Assembly (NCBI RefSeq): GCF_000236905.1
Contig: NC_016523.1
Span: forward strand, 186,001-250,000
Length of the DNA stretch: 64,000 bases
Origin: Tetrapisispora phaffii CBS 4417
Taxonomy: Eukaryota > Ascomycota > Saccharomycetes > Saccharomycetales > Saccharomycetaceae
Reading direction: 5' to 3'
Part shown: piece by piece, positions 48,669 to 57,972 of the stretch
Layout: every line of letters starts with the position of its first letter
How positions within the stretch are numbered: position 1 is the stretch's first letter
Program-made: the position numbers and the translations under genes
Notes under the pieces: generated by a model
The model's database searches: none
What the model saw: the letters and a program-made list of their open reading frames with translations, nothing else
Told to the model about the DNA's origin: nothing

Positions 48669-49715
48669 ATGGACTACGTACCATTGCCTAGTTGGTGTAA
48701 AGCATACTCTGATGTTAAGCTGGATAAAGAAACGAATGAAGAGTTATTTTGCATTTGTAAGAAGCCAGATAATGGTGATTTGATGGTTGGATGTGATGGA
48801 TGTGATGATTGGTTTCATTTCAGCTGTGTGAAAATTCCTCTCCAATATAGAGAACTGATTGCAGCTTTCTATTGTCCATATTGCCAAGCAGGTATAACTG
48901 GTAAATCGGTTGAACAACCATGGGGAAACCATCCTATACCTAAAACAATGTGGAAACGTAAATGTAGAGTTGAAAGTTGCTTTTCACCTTGTAAAGAGAG
49001 CAGTAAATACTGCAGTGAAGCACATGGCCAAGAATATATTAAGAATTTAGTAAATCGAGTACAATTAATGCAAACTAACGGTACAGTGTTGGATAAAGAA
49101 GTAGTACTTACGCAGTTAGTGGAGTTGTCTGAAAATGATAGAGAAAAGTTTAAAGCATATGGGACAGAGGGTTTCATATACCAAGATGTTAATAAAGAAC
49201 TGAACCCTGAGTTACATAGCAGTTTGATTGAAAATGATTCTCAGCTGAAGGATTTAGAATCACAAATATCCCAAATCAAAGAGAAGACATTACCAAAAAT
49301 TGAAAAAAAGATCCAAATATTGGATGAATATATTCAATGGTTTAAAGAAGTGATTAATGCTATCTCTGGACTCGGTGGTTCTGAACAAAACCAAGACAAT
49401 GGGACAGGTGCTTCGAAGAAAAAGAAGAAATCATCAAAAACTCCAAATACAGTTAAACGTATATGTGGGTATACATCAGACCTGACCAACCATCCTACAC
49501 TAGAAGAGTTTGTTGCAGCTTATAATCCAGAAGAAAAGTATAACTTTGATATATGTAGTAATCAAAGATGTCAAAAGCACCATGATTGGGCAAAAATGTT
49601 TGGGGAAAGATATGAACAAGAAAAAAGAAGCATAGAAGCTTTCAATGAGAGATTAGCTTTATTAATACAAATGAGGAAAAACAATTACATATTCAATATT
49701 ACGAGAGAACATTGA
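48669..49715 (+). CDS. SPP1: COMPASS PHD-finger subunit Spp1
   Basis: Subunit of the Set1/COMPASS H3K4 methyltransferase; its PHD finger reads H3K4me3, and in meiosis it links chromatin to Mer2 and break sites. The PHD finger (about 25-75) shows the Cys4-His-Cys3 pattern in FCICKKPDNGDLMVGC, DGCDDWFHFSC and FYCPYC. A second cysteine cluster (about 97-125: CRVESC..CKE..YCSEAHG) is characteristic of Spp1/CFP1. Coiled-coil and a lysine-rich stretch follow, with more Cys/His near the C terminus. The frame begins at a TTG; the ATG at 48669 gives 348 residues (about 353 in yeast). Confidence 0.93.
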   Translation: MDYVPLPSWCKAYSDVKLDKETNEELFCICKKPDNGDLMVGCDGCDDWFHFSCVKIPLQYRELIAAFYCPYCQAGITGKSVEQPWGNHPIPKTMWKRKCRVESCFSPCKESSKYCSEAHGQEYIKNLVNRVQLMQTNGTVLDKEVVLTQLVELSENDREKFKAYGTEGFIYQDVNKELNPELHSSLIENDSQLKDLESQISQIKEKTLPKIEKKIQILDEYIQWFKEVINAISGLGGSEQNQDNGTGASKKKKKSSKTPNTVKRICGYTSDLTNHPTLEEFVAAYNPEEKYNFDICSNQRCQKHHDWAKMFGERYEQEKRSIEAFNERLALLIQMRKNNYIFNITREH

Positions 49716-50198
49716 AACAATAGCATCACAAAATATATGACCCATTTGTACTGAATCATCAATTATTTAATGTGTGTTTTCTCTGCCAATTGGGTTATAT
49801 TTATAAATTTATATATAAGTAATTTAACTAATAATGAATAATTTAACGTAGCATTAAACATTATACTTAGGTGAGAACGCAATTGGTATTCAAAATGTAT
49901 AACTCTTCTTTGTATCTGCAATAACTTTTGAATATAATATTTTTCACTATCCAATAATTAAGGTATTCGTCGTATATTGATTTTTTATGAAAAATCTAAA
50001 AATGAACAAGCAACAAGAAAGCTTTCAGTGAAAGAAAAGAAAATGCATTATAAAACCAGTTTGTAATTATGCTAATGGTGACTTGGATTGTCTATTTGAC
50101 TCCTATTTAGATGAGCTTTAGACTGAGAGTATTATAGTTGTGAGAGCTTCGACAAAAAAAAAGCCAATTAGATCAGTTGCCAGAGATAAATTCAACAA
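49716..50198. other. Spacer SPP1/WTM1
   Basis: 483-base AT-rich tandem spacer with the SPP1 terminator and WTM1 promoter. An A-run occurs just before the WTM1 ATG (50154-50162). No gene seen. Confidence 0.5.
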
Positions 50199-51554
50199 AT
50201 GGATAACACTAGCATCAATAAAGTTAAGAACGAAGAGTTCAAGATATGGAAGAAGACTGTTCCTTCTCTTTACAATCATATTACAACAAGAAAGCCTATT
50301 TATTTGTCTCCGCAAGTAAATCACTCTGTTAACAATTTTAGTAAGATTAAGAAGACAATATGTTTTACTGATAAAGTTATTCCACAAAAGGATTCAGGAA
50401 TTTTAGAAACTTCAGTATTGTACAGTCAAGGATATGAAGTCTTTGAACTTGGTTTCGAGTTACCATTAGGAGCTTATGCCAAGAGTTCAGAAAGAATAAC
50501 TGATCCAAAATTCAATTGTGATGATAAAACTACGACAACCCCTTTGTCCGCCAAATGGTCGTATCAAGGTGAAACTATTTCCAAATTAGAGTATCTTAAT
50601 GTTGGCGAAACTACCGCTATTGCTATGGCAAATACAGGTTCGTTAGCATGGTTTAAAGATGGTTTGAAAGTGCCAATACATGCTATGCAAGAAATCATTG
50701 GTCCTGGTACCAGTTTGTCGAGCATTCATTCCGCTAAGGGTGGTCCATCGGATATTAATGATTTCTCTATTTCCTTAGATGATGAAACTATCATTAAGAC
50801 TCAATCTCTCTCGGATAATGGTAGCATTATAAAATTAATCGATAATGCTGCTAAACCTGGTACTGTTTTGCGTTCTATTAATGTTTCGAAAGAATGCATC
50901 ACTCACACGATTAAGTACATTGATAATAACATGTTTGTTACATGCTCTAGTGATAATATTATTAGGTTTTGGGATACCAGAGGAGATGACAAACCGATGT
51001 TTGTTTTACAGGACTCGAAGGATGGTTTATTAACTTCTCTCGACACCACACCTTTGATTGACTCCCTTTTCATAACTGGTTCTGATACCGGTGTTATTAA
51101 GCTATGGGATGTTAGACAAGTTTTGGCTGAGACTAATGATCTATCCTATAGACAACATGGAGAAGATCCGGTTCATCAAGAATTATTCAGATTTACTCAA
51201 TCGGGTGACGATGGTGTCTCTGATGTCCATTTTTCAAAGACCTCATTGGAGGACTTTTTAACAGTTGGTTCTTCCGGAAACGTGTACACATGGAGTTTAT
51301 CTCCAGTACTTTCCGGTGCTGAGGAAGCAAAGGATCAAGATGCCATGGATGTTGACACACTGAATATAGATTCTTTGAAGTTCTTCCATGCAGGTGGTAA
51401 TAGAAATAAGAAGGTTGATAAATCTGCGACTTCTAAAAGAAACACAGTTGCTTGGCATCCAGTGATAAACGACGTTGTCACCACTGTTGAAGATGACGGT
51501 TTGGTAACAGTATATAAACCATATTTAGGTAGAGATTTTGATGACAAGGAATAA
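50199..51554 (+). CDS. WTM1: WD-repeat transcriptional modulator Wtm1/Ume1
   Basis: Member of the Wtm1/Wtm2/Ume1 group: Wtm1 anchors the ribonucleotide reductase small subunit in the nucleus, and Ume1 is a subunit of Rpd3 deacetylase complexes. WD-type repeats are visible at about 190-330 (ITHTIKYIDNNMFVTCSSDN, IRFWDTRGDDKP, GVIKLWDVRQ). The N-terminal IWKKTVPSLYNHITTRKP and the end TVAWHPVINDVVTTVEDDG match Wtm1 best from memory. 451 residues, against 437 (Wtm1), 467 (Wtm2) and 460 (Ume1). Neighbours MCP1 and KIN4 fit the YOR228-233 track, SPP1 the YPL138-139 track, so the gene may be the only family copy here. Confidence 0.8.
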   Translation: MDNTSINKVKNEEFKIWKKTVPSLYNHITTRKPIYLSPQVNHSVNNFSKIKKTICFTDKVIPQKDSGILETSVLYSQGYEVFELGFELPLGAYAKSSERITDPKFNCDDKTTTTPLSAKWSYQGETISKLEYLNVGETTAIAMANTGSLAWFKDGLKVPIHAMQEIIGPGTSLSSIHSAKGGPSDINDFSISLDDETIIKTQSLSDNGSIIKLIDNAAKPGTVLRSINVSKECITHTIKYIDNNMFVTCSSDNIIRFWDTRGDDKPMFVLQDSKDGLLTSLDTTPLIDSLFITGSDTGVIKLWDVRQVLAETNDLSYRQHGEDPVHQELFRFTQSGDDGVSDVHFSKTSLEDFLTVGSSGNVYTWSLSPVLSGAEEAKDQDAMDVDTLNIDSLKFFHAGGNRNKKVDKSATSKRNTVAWHPVINDVVTTVEDDGLVTVYKPYLGRDFDDKE

Positions 51555-51982
51555 TCAATCCTGACTGAGGATTGCTTGTCTCCTATCTGTAAAACTTATT
51601 TAAAACATTATAATCTTATAATACGTAAATTAAAGGAAACGTATATTTTGTGTGATTAATTTTCATGTTTTGGTCATTGTTTGAACCGTTTAGCTGGAAC
51701 GGTTTCAATATACAAAACTTTTACCAAATAGTTAAAAAAACATGGCCCTCGGTATACTAGCTTCATTGAACAGCATTTACAAGAATATACTAATATAACC
51801 ATAAATACACACACCTACACATTACAAGCTAACGGTGACAATGAGTGCCAAACTGGATTCGATCCTCTTTGAGACACTTTATATAGAGGGACTAAGATGA
51901 CCTCTCCCCATCTCCGAAGTCAAGAACTTCAAACCACCATCCACGACGACCAAACAAACACATATGAACATTCTAAACACAC

Positions 51983-52014
<32 letters not shown>

Positions 52015-52655
52015 CGTAGTTCACAAGTTCGTCATAACCCTATGTAAAGAATTACATTAAATTCGTAACTTTTTCGAGATTGAGGGACAGATCGGTTTGA
52101 TCCACAACCGTTGTTTCACAGTGAAAACGCCGTGTGGAAGCGATAGAGTTCCGAAATAGGGAAAGGGAATGGGCGATGTTTGTCTATCTCGAGAAACTTC
52201 CTAAAGAGGAAAAATCGCAAATTTCATGTAAACAAAAGGAAAGAGAAGTGTGTAACCAGCTACTAAAAATAAATAAATAAACAGATATTTACGTATTTCC
52301 AGGTTTCAATGTGTTGGGGGAGCCAATGTATTGACAAGGGTGACATTTTCTAGTCCGGGAGTAGAGGAGCAACATAGTCAGTATCGGAATAGATATAAAC
52401 CATTGGCAAAAGTCCATCCATCGAAGGGTTTTCTATTTAAGCGATACACTTGCTTCTTTGGGCTTTGGAAGCTAGAAAGTGAGGAATCGTATCAATACAT
52501 GATTGAAAACCAACACCAAGATAAGTTATATATCCAACGGTCTGTTACAATTATTTTTTACTCTTTTCTCAAAATTAATTTGAAATAGTGTTTCTCGTTT
52601 GCTTAGTTTACAAATAGGCTTTTCTTTCTTTTGAACTCAACAGCCACTTTTACGC
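51555..52655. other. 1.1-kb spacer WTM1/KIN4
   Basis: Contains an AT dinucleotide run (51985-52013). MKK1/2 and MGE1, which lie here in S. cerevisiae, are absent. A TTCCGAAA at 52149-52156 is not a centromere element, since no AT-rich CDEII precedes it. A frame at 52331 begins at TTG and resembles nothing known. Confidence 0.5.
51985..52013. repeat. AT dinucleotide microsatellite
   Basis: About 14 AT units in the KIN4 upstream spacer. Confidence 0.8.
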
Positions 52656-54524
52656 ATGGAGCCAGGTTTGATACAGAGTGACGACCCACGCACACCATGC
52701 AGGTCTCCTGTACCCAATGAAGGCAATAGTACTTCCAATTATGAGACTCCCATCACACAGAGACCTAGATCGCGGTCGGTCCATTATCAACACAGCTCAA
52801 GGAAGAAGAAACAACCGAGGTTTGGTCTGTATACGCTTGGACAAACTTTGGGGGAAGGCGAATTTGGTAAAGTTAAATTGGGATATATAAACAATGATAA
52901 TATCGACACGTTGAATAGCAGCGGAAGTAAACTTGGAAATTATTCGCATATGCCTAAACAAGTTGCCATCAAGCTGATAAGACGTGATACCCTTTCTGCT
53001 TCGAAAGAGAGTGAAATTAAATTATATAGAGAGATAAATGCTTTGAAAATGTTGACTCATCCAAATATAGTCAAACTGGAAGAAGTGTTGCAAAATTCAA
53101 AATACATTGGAATAGTATTAGAATACGCATCCGGAGGAGAGTTTTACAAATATATTAAATTTAAAAAAAGATTAAAAGAATCTAAAGCCTGCACCATATT
53201 TGCACAATTAATAAGCGGCGTATCTTATATCCATTCGAAAGGTTTAGTCCACAGAGATTTAAAATTAGAGAATCTTTTGCTGGACAAGGCTGGAAATCTG
53301 TTAATCACCGATTTTGGATTTGTGAATGAAGTCACTAAGACAAATAAATTGATGCATACGCCATGCGGTTCTCCATGCTATGCTGCGCCTGAACTTGTCA
53401 CATCTGTTGAGCCGTACAATGCAAGGAAAGCAGATATTTGGTCATGTGGGGTAATACTGTATGCCATGTTAGCGGGATATTTACCATGGGATGACGATCC
53501 AAAAAATATAAATGGAACCGACATTGTCAAATTATATAAATATATTGAAAACCAACCATTGAAGTTTCCGGAATATATCAACATGGTTCCACGGGACCTC
53601 TTGAGAAGAATGCTGGAGATTGATCCAGCGAAGAGGATGAGCATGAAACATATATTACAGCATGCATGGATTACACCTCATCAAGTATTCCTTTCGGTCA
53701 CTACGGAAGAATGGGATAGAAGTTTCATTGTTAAAAAATCCAATCCTTCTACACCATCGAGTGACCGCACCGCACCTACTCAAAACAGATTATCTAGATA
53801 CACTTGCAGCAACAACAACAGTTCAATGAGCATCCGAAACCACAGGGCCCCTAGGCCTCACTCGACGACGTTTTTGGATATCAAGAGAGACTCATTGATA
53901 ATCGACTCAACCTTATTCAACATGCCCTTGCCTCCCAAAGAATCTCAATTCAACGCTACAAGCAACAGTTCCAAGACTAGTCTAAGTAGCAACACCAGTG
54001 TCCCTACCACAACGTGCAGTGCGATCAGTAGCAGTGGAAATGCATCTAGCAACAAACATTCCCATCATACACGGACTAACAGTGCTGCATCCATTGCATT
54101 ACAAGCGGTGGTGAACAGTGACAGAGAAAATCATATATTGAAAGACATCACAAACACTATCCACGACACTGGAACCGTACAGAACAGTAAGAAAACGGCC
54201 AGAAAGTACAGACCAATGTCTTACCATCCTGACATGTCAACGTTGACCGAATACTCCAAGCATTACTTAGCGGATAAAATATACGCGCAGAGAGAAGATA
54301 GCATTGACGAGGAGGCACAAACAACAGAGTCTACGAATAATACAGAGGACATAGAGAATACCAATCCAAAGATCAGCACAGTCATGGAATATCCAACAAG
54401 GCCATTGAACAACCGTCAAAACACGAGCCGAACCCCGCTGACCCATCATGGCGGCACGGATGCTGGCAGATCCACCACAAAGAAGCTATTCGATTTCATT
54501 AAAAGAAGAAGTATCCGGATCTAA
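52656..54524 (+). CDS. KIN4: Spindle-position checkpoint kinase Kin4/Frk1
   Basis: Ser/Thr kinase that delays mitotic exit when the spindle is misplaced, by acting on Bfa1-Bub2; Frk1 is its partly redundant paralogue. The kinase domain (about 56-345) shows LGEGEFGKVKLG, the VAIKLIRRD lysine, catalytic D201 in HRDLKLEN, DFGFVNE and the activation loop TPCGSPCYAAPE, whose Thr equivalent is phosphorylated by Elm1 in yeast. The long tail is serine/asparagine-rich and ends KKLFDFIKRRSIRI, matching the conserved Kin4 C terminus that serves cortical targeting. 622 residues is short beside Kin4 (about 800) and Frk1 (about 865). KES1 and NOP53 downstream fit the YPL track (FRK1), WTM1 the YOR track (KIN4). 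Confidence 0.88.
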   Translation: MEPGLIQSDDPRTPCRSPVPNEGNSTSNYETPITQRPRSRSVHYQHSSRKKKQPRFGLYTLGQTLGEGEFGKVKLGYINNDNIDTLNSSGSKLGNYSHMPKQVAIKLIRRDTLSASKESEIKLYREINALKMLTHPNIVKLEEVLQNSKYIGIVLEYASGGEFYKYIKFKKRLKESKACTIFAQLISGVSYIHSKGLVHRDLKLENLLLDKAGNLLITDFGFVNEVTKTNKLMHTPCGSPCYAAPELVTSVEPYNARKADIWSCGVILYAMLAGYLPWDDDPKNINGTDIVKLYKYIENQPLKFPEYINMVPRDLLRRMLEIDPAKRMSMKHILQHAWITPHQVFLSVTTEEWDRSFIVKKSNPSTPSSDRTAPTQNRLSRYTCSNNNSSMSIRNHRAPRPHSTTFLDIKRDSLIIDSTLFNMPLPPKESQFNATSNSSKTSLSSNTSVPTTTCSAISSSGNASSNKHSHHTRTNSAASIALQAVVNSDRENHILKDITNTIHDTGTVQNSKKTARKYRPMSYHPDMSTLTEYSKHYLADKIYAQREDSIDEEAQTTESTNNTEDIENTNPKISTVMEYPTRPLNNRQNTSRTPLTHHGGTDAGRSTTKKLFDFIKRRSIRI

Positions 54525-54675
54525 GCGACCCACAAACTCCCTTACAGCTCAAGTACTAAACCATCATCAACACTTTCCGTTGTAGCATGTAACACATAGC
54601 ATAGGTCATAGCATGGTATATAGTTAATATAGTTACCCACACAGGCAATATATATATAATATGATACGAAGCAGC

Positions 54676-54682
54676 TTACCCG
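54676..54682 (+). promoter_or_regulatory. Reb1 core site
   Basis: TTACCCG followed by T, matching the Reb1 core, in the spacer downstream of KIN4 and far upstream (about 1.2 kb) of KES1. It may insulate or terminate the upstream transcript, a known Reb1 role. Confidence 0.35.
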
Positions 54683-55740
54683 TCCGTTAGCAGATTTCGC
54701 GCAAGAACCGAAATGCGTAGTAAAGGGCATCGAGCACAGAGCACACGGAACGCACAGAGAGGCCACATGATACCTCAGAACACAGCTACTGGCGTATACC
54801 AGACGTTACAAAACGTCGAGTGGGGCCACCCAAGCAAGAACGAACAGAACAGAAGAGACCGTTGCATTAGTGTCTCCTACTTCGGTTGCAATGGAGTCCA
54901 CGTTGAACCTCAGCGTGATTTATGTCCATCAAGAGACCCGAACAAATGCAAACAAGAACGATATTTCACTCAACAACAACACTCTCTTACACGAATCCTT
55001 CTTATATACCCACGGTAACAAGAATATAGAACATGTTGAGTGCTTGCCCTTCTTCACACTTGGAAATCGTAAAGATAACACAACCGAAGTGTGTTCGCAT
55101 ACACTGAAATTACATCGATTGCACCGTACGTGTGTGTGTGCTGGGTTGGCACATTAGTAATTGTTGAAACATGGTCAGTTACGATTAGTAAGACAAGAGG
55201 AAGTTTATATATTGCATAGGAATACACAAGACAAGAACTGGTTGATATCAATATAATTCTCCTTGTAAAGAATAATGGATAGCTTCCGTCTTCCCTCGAG
55301 TTAAGATACAATATATATAAACATGCATATCCATACATACACATATACATGTTGATATTATACCTATATAGCTACCACCAAAGTAATATGTCATTTGGGC
55401 TGGGAAGTTCAATCACTTCAGATGTTAAGCACTTGATGTTATAGGATATCTACCATTTGTATGTTCGTGTGTTTTTCAGGTTCAATTTATACAAAAATTA
55501 ATCTCGCTCTTCGTTACTCTCTATTTGTTATTTCTGTTTCTGATATGTATTTTGTATATTTATTATCTTTAAATTTCATTTTGATATGATGTATACTCTT
55601 ACTCTCTCTTGTCTTGCTATAATTTATTGTATCATTCCTATATATATTTTTTCAACATACAAATTAATGAATGGTTTTTTCCATTTTGTTTTGTTATAAT
55701 AAACTCTAGGTTATTACTCTTGTTCTTAAATGTTTTAATG

Positions 55741-55766
55741 TATAACTATATATACATATAGTTATA
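55741..55766. repeat. AT-rich 10-bp inverted repeat before KES1
   Basis: TATAACTATA (55741-55750), six-base loop, TATAGTTATA (55757-55766), about 100 bases before the KES1 ATG. It could supply TATA elements; chance is likely in AT-rich DNA. Confidence 0.5.
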
Positions 55767-55864
55767 GTATCGAATCTAATATTTGTGTATACATCAGTGT
55801 GCTACATCAAGTTAAGATATCACGTATACATACAGGAAACGCTAACACACGTTATCTATTGCAG

Positions 55865-57202
55865 ATGTCCCAAATCGCTAATTCTTCTTCATGGACAAGT
55901 TTTTTGAAGTCTATTTCATCATTCAATGGTGACATTTCTTCATTGACTGCTCCTCCTTTCATTTTGTCTCCAACTTCGTTGTCTGAATTCTCGCAATACT
56001 GGGCTGAACATCCTGATTTATTCTTGGAACCTTCATTCATCAACAATGACAACTTCAAGGACTTGTTCAAGGACGTTGATCCAGAAATTGAATCCCCAGA
56101 AGTCGCAAGAATGTTATCTGTTACAAAATGGTTTATTTCGACATTGAAGTCACAATACTGTTCAAGGAATGAATCAATGGGTTCTGAGAAAAAACCATTG
56201 AACCCATTTCTAGGGGAGTTGTTTGTTGGTAAATGGGAAAACAACACTAATAAAGAAAAATTCGGCGAAACTGTCTTATTAAGCGAACAAGTTTCTCATC
56301 ATCCACCAATGACTGCATACACAATCTTTAACGACAAAAATAATGTCAGGCTACAAGGTTACAACCAAATTAAAGCTACCTTCTCAAAGACTTTGATGCT
56401 AGGTGTCAAACAATTCGGCCACACCATCTACGAACTAGGTGGTGATATCGATGAACAATATTTAATTACGGTCCCTCCTTTACACATCGAAGGTATCTTG
56501 GCTGCATCTCCATTCGTCGAATTGGAAGGTAAAACGTTCATCCAATCTAGTACAGGTTATTTAGCAGTGATCGAATTCTCAGGTAGAGGCTATTTCTCCG
56601 GTAAGAAGAACACATTCAAAGCGAGAATCTACAACGATTCTGTTTCCTATAAAAAAAATAAAGAAAATGCTCTATACACAATATCCGGTCAATGGTCGGG
56701 AACCTCCACCATAGTGAAGAAATCTGAAACCACCTCAAGCAAAGATGAAGCTCCTGTATTCTATGATGCCAGCAGAGATCCAATCGACCCATTAACCGTC
56801 AAGCCATTAGAAAACCAACATCCTCTAGAAAGTAGAAAGGCTTGGAGCGTAGTTGCAGAGGCTGTTAAGTCTGGTGATTTCGATTTGATTGTCAAAACAA
56901 AGACAGAATTGGAAGATGCCCAAAGAGAATTAAGAAAAGAAGAAGAAGCTAATGGCATAGAATGGAAAAGAAGATGGTTCCAAAGCGTCGACTATGCCGA
57001 AGGTGCCGATGAAGATAAAGCCATCATCCCAGATGATGACGATATTTTTGCAAAATTGGCTGAAAAAATACAACTATCAACTAAGAACGTTCCAAGTGGT
57101 ACAATGGTCGGTGACAAAGAAGACAAGAAAGAAGGTCTTTCCTCACAACATTGGAGATTCAACAGAAATGCTTGGGATAACGAAAAAGAAATTGCTTTAT
57201 AA
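55865..57202 (+). CDS. KES1: Oxysterol-binding protein Kes1 (Osh4)
   Basis: Short OSBP-related protein that exchanges ergosterol for PI4P between ER and Golgi and negatively regulates Sec14-dependent Golgi function. The whole protein is the ORD fold: an N-terminal lid ([15 protein letters not shown]), the core [12 protein letters not shown], the family signature EQVSHHPP at about 141-148 that binds the PI4P headgroup, and the C-terminal WRFNRNAWD segment. The frame opens at a GTG at 55799; the ATG at 55865 gives [13 protein letters not shown] and 445 residues, against about 434. Synteny KES1-NOP53-PXA1 equals YPL145C-YPL146C-YPL147W, which favours KES1 over HES1. Confidence 0.95.
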   Translation: MSQIANSSSWTSFLKSISSFNGDISSLTAPPFILSPTSLSEFSQYWAEHPDLFLEPSFINNDNFKDLFKDVDPEIESPEVARMLSVTKWFISTLKSQYCSRNESMGSEKKPLNPFLGELFVGKWENNTNKEKFGETVLLSEQVSHHPPMTAYTIFNDKNNVRLQGYNQIKATFSKTLMLGVKQFGHTIYELGGDIDEQYLITVPPLHIEGILAASPFVELEGKTFIQSSTGYLAVIEFSGRGYFSGKKNTFKARIYNDSVSYKKNKENALYTISGQWSGTSTIVKKSETTSSKDEAPVFYDASRDPIDPLTVKPLENQHPLESRKAWSVVAEAVKSGDFDLIVKTKTELEDAQRELRKEEEANGIEWKRRWFQSVDYAEGADEDKAIIPDDDDIFAKLAEKIQLSTKNVPSGTMVGDKEDKKEGLSSQHWRFNRNAWDNEKEIAL

Positions 57203-57715
57203 GCATGGATGAATTTATTTAATACCCACTTCTTTTTTAGTTAATCTTCATACATGTATATTAATGAAATTGTAAAAATTACAATGAAACTATAATTTAA
57301 TTTAACATTTAATGCTTTAATCAAACCAAAATAGAGCTTTACGTGGCACAGTAACTTGTTTCAAGCCATACCCTTAACTATCCACAGAACTACATATATG
57401 TATATATGTATTGTACCTAAATTATTCTTTTCTCAAGATTATCTTACAGATACTGATAATATTTTATTGTCGGCCCAAAGATTTTGAGGTGTAGTTTTCT
57501 ACCGTATTCGTTTTCCAGGTATAAAATGAGTTGAACTTATTACAGAACTCATTGTATCATATAGACTCAGTAAACTCTCAAAAAAAGCCATTTGCTAGGA
57601 CCAATATAAATCACTATCTCATGGTTACTGTTCGGTCATCAACACCTTGTGAATTTGTTATTTATATCATTCAAAATTAATTACCAGCGCACTAGTCACT
57701 GCGCACGGTGCCAGC

Positions 57716-57726
57716 TGAAAAATTTT
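57716..57726 (+). promoter_or_regulatory. RRPE element of NOP53
   Basis: TGAAAAATTTT, an exact match to the RRPE consensus of ribosomal RNA processing genes, 247 bases before the NOP53 ATG and 13 bases before the PAC-type array. Confidence 0.75.
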
Positions 57727-57738
57727 AATGAAGTAAGA

Positions 57739-57776
57739 ATGAGATGAGATGAGATGAGATGATGAGATGAGATGAG
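57739..57776 (+). promoter_or_regulatory. Expanded PAC-type GATGAG array of NOP53
   Basis: Seven overlapping GATGAG hexamers arranged as GATGA pentamers with one phase slip (GATGATGAG) in the middle. GATGAG is the PAC core. Together with the RRPE just upstream this is the classic ribosome-biogenesis promoter pair, here expanded into a small tandem array. Confidence 0.7.
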
Positions 57777-57972
57777 TTCACATTAATGAAAATGATAGTT
57801 ACTTGATTGATGAAACTTCGTTCTTTTTTTATAAAACATTCTTATGGTTTTCTTGTTATGGTATCAACTATTTCATTGTCTTTTTTGTATTCGAAATAAG
57901 AGGAAGTTAGCAAGTTAAGTAACATACCGTTGGTCATATATTGATAAATATATAAACTTTGTTAATTAAGAA

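Larger units (their letters stand above)
54525..55864. other. 1.3-kb spacer KIN4/KES1
   Basis: Holds the KES1 promoter. A Reb1 core TTACCCG lies at 54676-54682. Two overlapping frames of about 95-101 codons (54713-55018, 54870-55157) start with ATG but are not like any protein I know. A 10-bp inverted repeat lies at 55741-55766. T-rich tracts cover about 55480-55720. Confidence 0.5.
57203..57972. other. Spacer KES1/NOP53
   Basis: 770-base spacer. The NOP53-proximal part contains the RRPE and PAC-type array listed separately; the KES1-proximal part is AT-rich 3' sequence without other features. Confidence 0.6.

Noticed and set aside
52149..52156. TTCCGAAA resembling a CDEIII centromere core
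   Set aside because: The preceding 100 bases are not the very AT-rich CDEII and no CDEI motif stands at the right distance.
52331..52588. 85-codon frame upstream of KIN4
   Set aside because: Begins at TTG, no homologue recognised, lies in the promoter region.
54713..55157. Two overlapping ATG frames (101 and 95 codons) between KIN4 and KES1
   Set aside because: They overlap in different frames, lack any recognisable motif and have composition expected of spacer DNA.
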